Below are positions 1-7,975 of a DNA stretch of 27,024 bases, piece after piece. The DNA is from JARYLZ01 sp964388275 (lineage in GTDB: Bacteria > Bacteroidota > Ignavibacteria > SZUA-365). The DNA lies in the NCBI GenBank assembly GCA_964388275.1, contig CAYLZD010000043.1, positions 1 through 27,024 of the forward strand, read 5' to 3'. Within the stretch, counting starts at the first letter, position 1. Each line of letters opens with the position of its first letter. The notes under the pieces were generated by a model that was not told where the DNA came from, ran no database searches, and was given only the letters and a program-made list of their open reading frames with translations. The translations under genes were made by a program, and so were the position numbers.

Positions 1-89
1 TGTCAACTCTTGAAGAGATGTCAACTCTTGAAGAGATGTCAACTCTTGAAGAGATGTCAACTCTTGAAGAGATATCATACCTTGAAGAA
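1..89. repeat. 18-bp tandem repeat array, cut by the window start
   Basis: Four near-perfect copies of an 18-bp unit beginning ATGTCAACTCTTGAAGAG are visible. The first lacks one base at the window edge; the next three start at 18, 36 and 54. A degenerate fifth copy lies at 72-89 and a remnant at about 90-98. The unit is a multiple of three and encodes M-S-T-L-E-E. The frame stays open through the array into the downstream flavin reductase. The array probably continues to the left, so its total size is unknown. There are no unique spacers, so it is not a CRISPR array. Confidence 0.95.
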
Positions 90-182
90 ATGTCAACGCA
101 TAAAGGAGCTTCATACTCAATGTTTCGGCGAACCATTTCCCCCTTTTCCCTGTTATTCCAAAAGCACAGCAAGGACCTGCAC

Positions 183-779
183 ATGAACAATGGAACAACC
201 CTTAAAGCTCTCGGAATTTGCGGCAGTCTGCGCCAAGATTCCTACAACAATCGCCTCCTGGCGATCGCAATGGAAATGGCAGCCGGGGAGGGCGCAATTG
301 TTGAACAGCTCGACCCGAAGAGTCTTCAACTCCCTGTTTTCGATCACGATTTGACCTCGGATGGTTCCGTCCCGGCATCCGTTGAAGTTGTTTTCACTGC
401 ATTCAGAGCCGCCGATATGCTGCTTATTGCATCCCCTGAATACAACCACTCCATTCCAGGCGGCCTGAAAAATCTCCTGGACTGGGTATCCACCGACAGG
501 CCGTCCTTCCAAAATAAAACAGCGGCGATATTCGGAGCTTCCACCGGCCTGTACGGGACAATCCGAATGCAGCCGCATCTACGCATTGTGCTCGGCGCAC
601 TGGACATCATCACTCTCCCGCAACCCCAGGTGTTCTTGCGCTCGGCAGCATCGGCATTTTCTCCCGAAGGATCCATGATGGAGAAAAAAACGGAGGCACA
701 GCTCCGCTCACTTATCCGCAGAACGATTTCGCTTACGAGGCAAGTCAAGGAGTCCGAAAAAGCGCCCGCTTCCGGCTGA
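183..779 (+). CDS. NADPH-dependent FMN reductase family protein
   Basis: A flavodoxin-like NAD(P)H:FMN (quinone/azo/chromate-type) reductase of 198 residues, a normal length for the family, expected in the cytosol. The N-terminal strand is followed by the phosphate-binding loop ICGSLRQDSYNN (about residues 9-20). The central motif SPEYNHSIPGGLKNLLDW carries the family's PEYN...PG..KN..D signature. A following FGASTG-type loop completes the flavin site. I chose the ATG at 183 because AAGGA at 171-175 precedes it and the conserved fold starts there. The frame is open further upstream through the MSTLEE repeats, so a longer protein with a repetitive N-terminus cannot be excluded. The exact substrate cannot be told from sequence. 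The gene stands alone on the + strand. Confidence 0.88.
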   Translation: MNNGTTLKALGICGSLRQDSYNNRLLAIAMEMAAGEGAIVEQLDPKSLQLPVFDHDLTSDGSVPASVEVVFTAFRAADMLLIASPEYNHSIPGGLKNLLDWVSTDRPSFQNKTAAIFGASTGLYGTIRMQPHLRIVLGALDIITLPQPQVFLRSAASAFSPEGSMMEKKTEAQLRSLIRRTISLTRQVKESEKAPASG

Positions 780-967
780 TTCCGGCGACATCCGCCTGTT
801 CGGGAGGCGGTTGGGGATCACACGCTTCTTACCGCTTCGATGCCTGTGTGTTTCGCATCACGCCCACGATCCGTCTGTTGCAATAGCGGATATTCCGAGA
901 TATTTTTAGGATATGCGTTCGCGCACTCCGACTGCGTCGAACGGAAGCTGAAATCATCCATTAATCC
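780..967. other. intergenic region with weak hairpin and weak promoter candidate
   Basis: Between the flavin reductase and the next secreted-protein gene. It contains an inverted repeat CCGCCT/AGGCGG (792-797 with 805-810) without a T-run, so it is at best a poor terminator. It also holds a possible promoter, TTGCAA (878-883), 17 bp, TATTTT (901-906), which would fit the gene starting at 968. Both are weak matches. No convincing gene lies here. Confidence 0.35.
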
Positions 968-1588
968 ATGCTGTTCCCGAGTTCCGGATCGCCGAAACGG
1001 GTGTGCGCGACCAATGTACTTGTGTGCGCTCTCACCCTCGCCTATTGCGTCGCATCGGCTCAGGACATGAGGAGGATCGATCCTAGCGGAACGTGGAAAA
1101 ACAATCAGGGCTCTCTTTCTCTTATGCTGGCGGGCGACGCCCTTTCGTTCACCTACAGCTCGGTATTCGGTATGACGGCTCATATCTGCGACGGCGCGGG
1201 AGTGGCAGGATTGGTCTTCGCCGACGAATATGAATACACGGATGAGAGTGGATCGATAAAATTCACCGTGAGCGATAACGAGATTCTCATGTCCGTTTCC
1301 AATGGAACCGCTTCGTTCTGCGGCGCTTCATGGAACGGCGACAAATTCACGCGAAAGGAATATACACCCCCCGCCAGATGCTCGGTCGCTGCCGCCAAAG
1401 CGCACTTTTTCAGCGTGATGACCGGCACGCCTGCACCACGCAAAGGATATGTCGTGAAGGGGGATATCGTGGAGACGACGCCGGTGCAGAACGAGAATGC
1501 GCCGGGGTTCATTCTCGCGCGATACCGCGGACGCAAATCGTCCACGGTCGGACTGTTGAAGACCTCCGCGCTTGATTGCGGGAAATAA
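968..1588 (+). CDS. secreted hypothetical protein, possible C-terminal SH3-like domain
   Basis: I do not recognise the family. The 206-residue protein begins with a basic stretch and then a hydrophobic segment (about residues 12-30, ending VASAQ), which looks like a signal peptide with cleavage after Ala. The mature part contains WKNNQGSLSL-type beta-rich sequence and several cysteines (ICDG, FCGASW, ARCS, LDCGK) that could form disulfides outside the cytosol. The last ~60 residues (AHFFSVM...KGYVVKGDIVET...FILARYRG) resemble bacterial SH3-like repeats that bind ligands at the cell surface; this is inference. No good ribosome binding site precedes 968, so the start is uncertain. It is first of three consecutive exported-protein genes. 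Confidence 0.6.
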   Translation: MLFPSSGSPKRVCATNVLVCALTLAYCVASAQDMRRIDPSGTWKNNQGSLSLMLAGDALSFTYSSVFGMTAHICDGAGVAGLVFADEYEYTDESGSIKFTVSDNEILMSVSNGTASFCGASWNGDKFTRKEYTPPARCSVAAAKAHFFSVMTGTPAPRKGYVVKGDIVETTPVQNENAPGFILARYRGRKSSTVGLLKTSALDCGK

Positions 1589-1632
1589 ATGCTGCGATCC
1601 GTCACACAACACACACACATCCGAAAGAGAAA

Positions 1633-2181
1633 ATGAACATCATCACCAAAGCATGTCTCGCCGCTTCCCTGATATTCACGATTCTATTGCCTGAGGTAAC
1701 CGAAGCTCAGAAATCAAATACTCGCACGCTGACTTGGTGGAAGATTTCTTTTGAAATTCCCTCTTCGTTTTCGAAACCGAAGGAAATTGGATTGGATGCG
1801 GTGGCTCTGATTTCACCTGCCGGCAAGAAGCCGGGAAACGGACGCCTCGAAATCACTCTGGTTGCGGTGCCGCCGGATATGCAGGCGGGTTTCGGAAAAG
1901 ATGACGCCGCGATAATGGAGTACATCGCTGGCGCCTTCCTTGGAATAACAGACAAGCCGAAGGAACAGAGATCACGTGAATTTCTCGGAAAACCCGCGGC
2001 AGGAGCGGTGTATTCCTCAAGCGTACCCAAGAAGCGGCGAATCGAGATGTATCTTGTGCAATTGAAAGGCGGCGACAAGGCGGCCGTCGCAGTCACAGGC
2101 TACGGCAGTACGCCCGTGCTTGAAATGGAAAATGTTATGTCTCTGTTCGCCCGTACTCTCGCACAGCGCAAATCGAAATAA
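1633..2181 (+). CDS. secreted hypothetical protein
   Basis: Unrecognised 182-residue protein. The start at 1633 was chosen over the longer frame because it is preceded by GAAAGAG and begins directly with a signal peptide (MNIITKACLAASLIFTILLP, cleavage probably after TEAQ). The mature portion looks like one mixed alpha/beta domain: the strand WWKISFEIPSSF, then ALISPAGKK, LEITLVAVPP, and a final amphipathic helix (ENVMSLFARTL). The layout, with an initial 'I-P-x-F/W' strand and a final MSLFARTL helix, is like that of the next gene's product. The two may be distant relatives of the same periplasmic fold. Function unknown. Confidence 0.65.
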   Translation: MNIITKACLAASLIFTILLPEVTEAQKSNTRTLTWWKISFEIPSSFSKPKEIGLDAVALISPAGKKPGNGRLEITLVAVPPDMQAGFGKDDAAIMEYIAGAFLGITDKPKEQRSREFLGKPAAGAVYSSSVPKKRRIEMYLVQLKGGDKAAVAVTGYGSTPVLEMENVMSLFARTLAQRKSK

Positions 2182-2274
2182 TTCGGATTTTACGCGAGCT
2201 TGATCCACCTGACAGGCTTCGGACAGCTTCAAGCACAGTCTCATCATCCGTTTAAACCACATCGGAGGACAATT

Positions 2275-2793
2275 ATGACGCTCTTCAGACCGACGATCGC
2301 ACTTGCTGGATTAATGGTTGTTTCATTGATGTCCTGCGGGCAAACCGGCGAGAAAAAGGACGCCGAAGCTGACGCTGGAAATGCCGAGAGCGCACAGCCC
2401 GCGATTCCCGGCACGATTCGCGAATCCAAGCTTTTTAAAATATTGGTACCGCAAGGCTGGGAGTTCTCGTCCTATGAAGACGGAACCGTGCAAACCTACA
2501 ACCGCAGCGCTACATATATGGTAGAAGTGAGACAAGCCGGCATGAATATGACGGAAAAAGAGATCGAGTCACTGCTTGCATCATTATCCAAACGATATAA
2601 CGGCACACCTCTCGAGAAAGTCGAGTTCCTGGGATTGTCCTTCTTCAAAACGACCTATACGGCCAACTCCTCGCACCAGACGATGTTCAACGCGCACAAG
2701 AATGGAACAAAGATCTCGATAGCGATGATGGGTCCCGACCACGAAACTGATCCGACCATTCAGGCGGTGTTCAAATCTATCGTCATCAAGTGA
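2275..2793 (+). CDS. hypothetical lipoprotein
   Basis: Unrecognised 172-residue lipoprotein. The start at 2275 follows a strong ribosome binding site (CGGAGGA, 2263-2269). The signal peptide ends in the lipobox LMSC (Cys at about residue 20), so the protein should be lipid-anchored. A charged, Ala/Glu/Asp-rich linker (about residues 21-45) precedes a globular domain starting FKILVPQGWEFSSYEDG and ending AVFKSIVIK. The 'VPxGWxF...' opening and final helix are typical of small PsbP/DUF-type exported domains that measure as one compact alpha/beta unit, but I cannot assign a family. It converges on the TonB-dependent receptor gene with about 40 bp between the two stop codons and no obvious terminator. 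Confidence 0.7.
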   Translation: MTLFRPTIALAGLMVVSLMSCGQTGEKKDAEADAGNAESAQPAIPGTIRESKLFKILVPQGWEFSSYEDGTVQTYNRSATYMVEVRQAGMNMTEKEIESLLASLSKRYNGTPLEKVEFLGLSFFKTTYTANSSHQTMFNAHKNGTKISIAMMGPDHETDPTIQAVFKSIVIK

Positions 2794-2833
2794 ATTTTGT
2801 GATCGCGTCGATGCCGGCCGGAAGCGGCGGCTG

Positions 2834-5059
2834 TTAAAGACGCCAGTCGGCTGCAAGAGTGAAATTGCGGATTGGGGCTACGTTGCCGACGATCTCTGCA
2901 TAATTGTATTGAAATACATTGTTGACCAGCATGATGACTGAAACCGGTATCCCCATCGAGCTGAAGTCCCAGCCTGCGCGAATGTCGGTAACATAGGCGG
3001 CGACACGACGGCCGGCGTCGCTCACAATCAGTTCGAGTTCCCTGTCGATCTCCTCCACTCGACCGACGAAGCGGAAATCCGCCGCAAGGAAGCCGTATAA
3101 AATCCGAAGCTCTCCGGAAGTACTGAGAATGTGTTTCGGTCTGTACTTCATCAGCGCGTTTGCCGTGAGATCACGCGGATACATATATGTGTAGCCCGCA
3201 TGAACAGTAAACAGTCCGTCGGCTATTGCGGCCTGCAGCCCCACTTCGAATCCTTCAATTCGCGCCCGGGTGATGTTGCTGAATACGATTTTGCCGTCGG
3301 CCGGATCGAGCACGGGTTCGACCAGATTTTCGTAGTCATTATGAAAAACAGCCGCATCCAGCACGGCGGGAAGCGGAAGCTCCTGCCGTAAACCGAATTC
3401 GTAGGATCTGCTTCTTTCCGATAGCAGGTCCGGATTCGGTTTTGTGATCAAGCCGCCACCGGCGGCCGTGGAGAAACGCTCGGCAACGGAGGGTGCCCGA
3501 AAACCCCAACCGTGTGAGGCTCTTATGACTGTACCGGGAAATGGCGTCCAAGCCACACCGAGGCGCGGATTGACCCGCCCGTCCCCTGAAACGGCATCCA
3601 CCTTGGTCCAATCCGCTCTGGCTCCCAGGGTGAGAGTCACTTGTTCGTGGGGATGATACTCGTTCTGCGCATAAAGAGCGCCGCTGAATCCCCACCTGTC
3701 GCCGAAGGTGCTGGATTTGACTGTCGTGACCGTGGCATCCACGCCGGCAACCAGCACGTTTCGTTCAGCGAAGGACAGATTTCCCTGCCATTCAAGACCG
3801 TACACCACAGCGGTCGACTGTGTTTTATCGAAAGGGTGGGTGGAGTAGTCGGCTGTGTCGCTATCGGCCGTGAATGCTGTTCGATAGACGGATCCGCGGA
3901 TGCTGTGAGCGAATACAGAGCTTATCGTGCTTCTGTACTGCGCGGTCGTCTGGAACTTCGTCGAAATGATCCTTTCGGTCTTGTCCGTTTCAGGCGGCGG
4001 CCGGAGGGCGTTTTCCAGATCCTGCCAGTAAATCCAATTCGCCCTGTCATCCGATGCAAAATTGAGATTGAGAGTGAGGTGTTTTTCCGGATCGAATCGG
4101 TATTGAGCGCGGGCGTTTGCATTTAATTTGAAAAAATCGTCGTATTGCCGATAGCCCTGGTTATTTCGCGCGCCGCCTGACAGCAGCCACGACAGATCGC
4201 CGGTGGAACTGCCGTATTGCGCGTCGAGTCCGTTGAAACGACGCGGACTATCGCCCCACCATTTCCACTGATCGTATATCGGATTGTCGTAGAATCCGCT
4301 GTACGCGCGGATTCGCGCAACGGGGCCGACCGGGGCTTTAGTGATCACGTTGATGACCCCTCCCAGGGCGCTCGAACCATATAGCGCAGACCCGGCGCCT
4401 TTCACTACCTCGATTCGATCAACCATGAACATTGGAACCGCATCAAACTTGATTTCGCCGGCGTCCCCTGAAAGCAGGGGCACGCCGTCGAGGAGAAGCA
4501 GAACTCTTGTGCCCAAGGCGCGGCTGTAGCCGCTGGAACCCCGGATGTTCACCTGGGATTCGGTCATGTTCACACCCGGGATCGAGCGGAGAGCCTGATC
4601 GATAGATGTCAGAGCCCGGGATTCTATGTCGCGGGCGGAAAACACGGAGATACTGACCGGCACTTCTTCGAAACTTTGAGCGCGCCTTCCCGCAGTGACG
4701 ACCACTTCGTCCTTTTCTATCGGTGTTTCGTCGAGTATTGCGTTGACTGTGATACTCGAATCGAGGTCGACAATCACGCCAACTTCATGACGCTGATATC
4801 CGATCATCGTGAATATTACAGTGTGAGTCCCGGGTTTGACTTTGCGTATTTCGTATCCGCCGTCTTTTCCGGTTGCCGCTCCAAGCACCGCATTCTTTAC
4901 CCGCACGGCGGCGCCGATCAGCGGCCTGCCGGACTCGTCGGTCACGGTCCCTAGAATGGTTCCGGTTTGCGCGGATGCCCGCTCCGGCGAAAACGCGGCA
5001 TACGAACAGGACAGGCATAACGCGAAAAGCGCCGCGGCGCAGTCTCTTTGACGGCTCAT
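2834..5059 (-). CDS. TonB-dependent outer membrane receptor
   Basis: Outer-membrane beta-barrel transporter of 741 residues that takes up a large ligand using TonB energy. There is a signal peptide at about 1-31. A carboxypeptidase-regulatory-like domain follows (33-110, starting GTILGTVTDESGRPLIGA). DEVVVTAG at 117-124 is the likely TonB box. The plug domain covers 131-241 (VPVSISVF, LRSIPGVNM, NIRGSSG, DRIEVVKGAGSALYGSSALGGVINVITK). The rest is a barrel of alternating aromatic strands. The chain ends DWRL rather than in the usual Phe/Trp. Its ATG overlaps the stop of the upstream kinase gene (ATGA), so it is translationally coupled as the last gene of a five-gene operon. The operon includes a cob(I)alamin adenosyltransferase, so a BtuB-like corrinoid role is possible but unproven. 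Siderophore or other substrates are alternatives. Confidence 0.93.
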   Translation of the reverse strand: MSRQRDCAAALFALCLSCSYAAFSPERASAQTGTILGTVTDESGRPLIGAAVRVKNAVLGAATGKDGGYEIRKVKPGTHTVIFTMIGYQRHEVGVIVDLDSSITVNAILDETPIEKDEVVVTAGRRAQSFEEVPVSISVFSARDIESRALTSIDQALRSIPGVNMTESQVNIRGSSGYSRALGTRVLLLLDGVPLLSGDAGEIKFDAVPMFMVDRIEVVKGAGSALYGSSALGGVINVITKAPVGPVARIRAYSGFYDNPIYDQWKWWGDSPRRFNGLDAQYGSSTGDLSWLLSGGARNNQGYRQYDDFFKLNANARAQYRFDPEKHLTLNLNFASDDRANWIYWQDLENALRPPPETDKTERIISTKFQTTAQYRSTISSVFAHSIRGSVYRTAFTADSDTADYSTHPFDKTQSTAVVYGLEWQGNLSFAERNVLVAGVDATVTTVKSSTFGDRWGFSGALYAQNEYHPHEQVTLTLGARADWTKVDAVSGDGRVNPRLGVAWTPFPGTVIRASHGWGFRAPSVAERFSTAAGGGLITKPNPDLLSERSRSYEFGLRQELPLPAVLDAAVFHNDYENLVEPVLDPADGKIVFSNITRARIEGFEVGLQAAIADGLFTVHAGYTYMYPRDLTANALMKYRPKHILSTSGELRILYGFLAADFRFVGRVEEIDRELELIVSDAGRRVAAYVTDIRAGWDFSSMGIPVSVIMLVNNVFQYNYAEIVGNVAPIRNFTLAADWRL

Positions 5060-5676
5060 CTGTGACGAGGCGGTCTTGCTGCCACGCGTATTTCGTAAAG
5101 CAGCGCTTCCTGCTGCTGCACATTGTGGACGAAATCCGTGTTGTCGGCGTCTATGACCAGCAATTCACTGAGGTTGTAGTCGGCGATCCATTTTTCGTAA
5201 AGCGAATTCAATTGTTCGAGATAGGATCGGGAGATGGTTTGCTCGAAAGATCGTCCTCGCAAAGCGATCTGTTTCAGGAGAGTGTCCACGTCGGCGCGAA
5301 GGTATACCAGAAGACCCGGAGGGCTCAGGTAAGAGGTCATTGCATCGAATAAGGAACGGTAATTCGCGTAATCCCTGTCGTCCATCATGCCGATGGCGTG
5401 CAGATTCTTGGCGAAGATATTCGCATCTTCAAAAATGGAACGATCCTGAACGACGGTAGCCTCGCTCTGTGAGATTTTTTGTTGTGCGATGAAACGTCTG
5501 CTGAGGAAATAAACCTGCAGATGGAAGGACCAGCGTCGCATGTCAGCGTAAAAATCGGCGAGATATGGATTGTCGTCCACCGATTCAAAGTGGGGCGTCC
5601 ACCCGAATTTCTGAGACAGGAGCAGGGTCAGAGAGGACTTTCCCGAGCCGATATTTCCTGCGATGGTCACCAGCAT
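5056..5676 (-). CDS. deoxynucleoside kinase (dNK family)
   Basis: Phosphorylates deoxynucleosides (dA/dG/dC type) to monophosphates in nucleotide salvage, in the cytosol. The 206-residue length is normal. The P-loop GNIGSGKSS is at residues 7-15, and the acidic FESVDDNPYL motif at 30-39 carries the catalytic-base glutamate. DRS (78-80) is followed by FEDANIFAK, and the LID arginines are in LRGRSFE (139-145). The start at 5676 was chosen because the family begins directly with MLVTIAGNIG. A longer frame to 5739 would overlap the upstream gene. It lies 7 bp after the cobalamin adenosyltransferase stop and overlaps the TonB receptor start by 4 bp. Base specificity cannot be read from sequence. 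Confidence 0.9.
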   Translation of the reverse strand: MLVTIAGNIGSGKSSLTLLLSQKFGWTPHFESVDDNPYLADFYADMRRWSFHLQVYFLSRRFIAQQKISQSEATVVQDRSIFEDANIFAKNLHAIGMMDDRDYANYRSLFDAMTSYLSPPGLLVYLRADVDTLLKQIALRGRSFEQTISRSYLEQLNSLYEKWIADYNLSELLVIDADNTDFVHNVQQQEALLYEIRVAARPPRHR

Positions 5677-5683
5677 GGCATCT

Positions 5684-6226
5684 TCAGGGGCGCCAGGGTA
5701 TGTCCGGGATGTTCGCAGAGAGGTTTGCACGCCTCGCAAGCACGAAGAGGAAATCCGACAACCGGTTAAGGTATTTTATATTCTCCGGATTGATGCTTTC
5801 TCGGGTTGCGGTCTCGACTGTGAGTCGTTCAGCCCGTCTGCAGACAGTTCTGCAAATGTGAATGCGGGCTGCGGCTTCACTCCCGCCAGGCAGAACGAAT
5901 GTGCGGAGCGGCGCAAGCTGCTCCTGCATGATGTCGATCTCTTTCTCGAGGCGCCTGACATGTTCTTCCGTTATTCGGGGCGCTTTCGTCTTGTCTTGCT
6001 CGAGAGGAGTCGCGAGATCCGATCCCAGGACGAATAGGTCGTTCTGCACACTTCGGAGCAGGGTTTGCAACTTTGCATCGAGTTCCGCAGTCAGGGTCAG
6101 GCCGATAAACGAATTCAATTCATCCACAGTGCCGTATGCCTCGATACGGGCGGAGTCTTTCCGGACTCGTTTGCCGCCGAACAGCGATGTTTGCCCGGTA
6201 TCGCCTGTTTTAGTATAGATTTTCAA
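5684..6226 (-). CDS. ATP:cob(I)alamin adenosyltransferase, PduO type
   Basis: Transfers the adenosyl group from ATP to cob(I)alamin, making coenzyme B12 for enzymes such as methylmalonyl-CoA mutase or class II ribonucleotide reductase. Family signatures are KIYTKTGDTGQTSLFGGKRV at the N-terminus (ATP loop), YGTVDELNSFIGL, FVLPGGSEAAARIHICRTVCRRAER and NRLSDFLFVLAR. No ATG fits the conserved N-terminus, so the start is most likely the TTG at 6226. That gives a 180-residue protein and lies 4 bp after the stop of the upstream gene; longer ATG versions would extend well into that gene. It sits between a redox membrane protein and a deoxynucleoside kinase. A link to nucleotide metabolism through a B12-dependent ribonucleotide reductase is conceivable but not shown here. 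Confidence 0.92.
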   Translation of the reverse strand: MKIYTKTGDTGQTSLFGGKRVRKDSARIEAYGTVDELNSFIGLTLTAELDAKLQTLLRSVQNDLFVLGSDLATPLEQDKTKAPRITEEHVRRLEKEIDIMQEQLAPLRTFVLPGGSEAAARIHICRTVCRRAERLTVETATRESINPENIKYLNRLSDFLFVLARRANLSANIPDIPWRP

Positions 6227-6230
6227 AGGT

Positions 6231-7181
6231 TTATTCCGCTGAAGATCTGTTGTCGTCACTCCGAGACAGGATCCTGGCCATTTCACGTCTGACATCCGCC
6301 GGCGACGGGATTGCGCTCCAGACTGCTTCCACTCGTCCATCATGGAGAATGAAAGTGCGTGGAAGTGTTCTGTACAACGTGCGGGCGAAGCGAGGTTCTA
6401 ATGCCGCGATAGGGAATGCCGTGCCGTACTGGAACATCACTTCGGTCACGGCCGCCGTGCCTTCCGTCAGCAGTCCCACCGCGGAGGGTATTCCCTCGGT
6501 CTGGGCGATGGTGTTCATCATCGATACCTCGGCTTCAACGGTCGGAGACTCGGAAGAGAACAGGAACACCACATGCGGTCCGCTCTGAAGATTTCTGTTG
6601 AGGCCCTCTACCGGCCAAGACGAAAATTCGGCTCCGACGCGCAGGTCGGTGACCAGATCGTCGACGGGGAGGCGGTAGGCGAATGCTGTCGTGGCTGCCG
6701 CAATTCCGCCGACGCCCAGTATTAGCAGGCTCTTCCATAGAGTACCGGTCGGCTTGCGTTTCCCGTAAACCAGCAACCCGAAAATAATTGCAGCCATCAT
6801 CAGGGCATCTTCCAGGATCACCGTTTCCGGAGCGCGATGCAGCGCGTTGCCGAAACAGCCGCAGCCGGATGTTTGCCCTTGAGACATGGCGAATATCGTG
6901 ACTCCGACAAAAAGCGCAAGCAAGGCCAGAGTCAAGGCGCCTGTCAGCCTGGGCAGGAAATTTGTCACGAGCGCTGCTGCGAGCAGCATCTCCGTGATGA
7001 TGAAAGACCACGCGGCAACGTCGGCCAGGGCCGGCAGAATGCCATAGGCGCGGATTTGCTCGGCGAAGGCGAGAGGATCAAATGCCTTCAGACCTGCGGC
7101 GGTCAGGAACACGGCAGCCACAATGAACTGCAGCAATCGCGCCGTTACACGCATCGCCTTGTTGGTTGAAAGAGAACTCAT
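6231..7181 (-). CDS. MauE/DoxX-family membrane protein with degenerate thioredoxin-fold C-terminus
   Basis: 316-residue inner-membrane protein. Residues ~14-165 hold about five hydrophobic segments of the MauE/DoxX type. The family's start (FxxAGLKAFDPLAFAEQIRAYGILP) is present, and a loop contains GCGCFG with Cys107 and Cys109, the diagnostic MauE dithiol. Residues ~195-316 look like a thioredoxin fold on the periplasmic side: the strand VVFLFSSES, then the cis-Pro-like LPRTFILHDGRVEAVW. The position of the usual CXXC reads SSESPTVE, so this domain has no redox cysteines. MauE proteins move reducing or oxidising equivalents across the membrane for disulfide handling. The upstream gene, overlapping by 4 bp (ATGA), encodes a CXXC redoxin that is the natural partner. 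Client proteins are unknown. Confidence 0.8.
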   Translation of the reverse strand: MSSLSTNKAMRVTARLLQFIVAAVFLTAAGLKAFDPLAFAEQIRAYGILPALADVAAWSFIITEMLLAAALVTNFLPRLTGALTLALLALFVGVTIFAMSQGQTSGCGCFGNALHRAPETVILEDALMMAAIIFGLLVYGKRKPTGTLWKSLLILGVGGIAAATTAFAYRLPVDDLVTDLRVGAEFSSWPVEGLNRNLQSGPHVVFLFSSESPTVEAEVSMMNTIAQTEGIPSAVGLLTEGTAAVTEVMFQYGTAFPIAALEPRFARTLYRTLPRTFILHDGRVEAVWSAIPSPADVRREMARILSRSDDNRSSAE

Positions 7182-7975
7182 CGTTTTTTAATGAAGGAAA
7201 CCAGTTTGTCTTCCACCTTCGCCACCGGAACCCCTATGATGCGGCCTTTCTCCGCGCCGTGTTGAAAGACGATTATGGCAGGATAGTCATGACCGTATTT
7301 CTCGAGTTCGGTTCGGGGTTCGTTGCCGCCCATCGCAATTCCGATGAATCTGACTTTAAATGCAGGATTTTTCGCCGACTGCATAACCTTGATGAAATCC
7401 GGAAGCACCTGTTTGCAGGTGGCGCACCATGTGGCGAACATTACAACTATCTCGGTGGGTGTCTTGACGCCGCGCAGAAACTGCATGGCCTGCTTCTTCG
7501 GCTTGTAACGATCCCTCATGATCGCATATTCGGGATGCTGAGCGAGGAGAATGTTCAGGGAAACTTCTCCAACAGGGGTTTCACGCAAGCGGACAGAATA
7601 TTGCTTGCCACCGATGCTGAAGATGCTTGCTCCGGCTTTGACGGCGTAAGCGCTCACGGTTTTCCCTGAAGGAATTCCCGCCGTCGTGATCGTGTACTCA
7701 TCACTGAATTTGACACCGCTCCGGGCAATCTCAACAACTTTCTTCGCGCTGAGATCGATCATCAGATGCGGCTTTTTCCCTTCGAAAGCGAGCATCAGGA
7801 ACGGTTTGGATACCATTGGCTGAAATGTCCGAACGTTGATGTCCAGCTTGCCGTTGACTTCTACCGTGAACTGGGGCGCTTCCTCCCACTGCACGTCCTG
7901 CGCTCCTGCATCCAAACGGAGAGGCATGAACGCTGCAAGCAGCAAGGCGAGAGATGTGATCGATATACGGTTCAT
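7178..7975 (-). CDS. exported thioredoxin-like (TlpA/MauD-type) protein
   Basis: 265-residue exported thiol-disulfide protein. A signal peptide (residues ~1-26, ending DAGAQ) is followed by an unrecognised beta-rich domain of about 130 residues. The C-terminal thioredoxin domain has the active site WCATC (Trp183, Cys184, Cys187), preceded by EIVVMFAT and followed by a cis-Pro-type DYPAIIVFQHG. The start at 7975 was chosen because it begins the signal peptide; longer frames in the same phase add unlikely N-terminal sequence. It is the first gene of the five-gene minus-strand operon, and its stop overlaps the start of the MauE-like gene. A large N-terminal domain before the redoxin recalls TlpA proteins of Bacteroidota. 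The direction of the reaction (reductase or oxidase) is not evident. Confidence 0.82.
   Translation of the reverse strand: MNRISITSLALLLAAFMPLRLDAGAQDVQWEEAPQFTVEVNGKLDINVRTFQPMVSKPFLMLAFEGKKPHLMIDLSAKKVVEIARSGVKFSDEYTITTAGIPSGKTVSAYAVKAGASIFSIGGKQYSVRLRETPVGEVSLNILLAQHPEYAIMRDRYKPKKQAMQFLRGVKTPTEIVVMFATWCATCKQVLPDFIKVMQSAKNPAFKVRFIGIAMGGNEPRTELEKYGHDYPAIIVFQHGAEKGRIIGVPVAKVEDKLVSFIKKR

Noticed and set aside
1..98. Possible CRISPR or phase-variable array
   Set aside because: Units are directly adjacent with no spacers, and 18 bp is a multiple of three, so copy changes would not switch the frame.
792..810. Hairpin after the flavin reductase as a terminator
   Set aside because: Only a 6-bp stem and followed by TTGGGG rather than a T-run.
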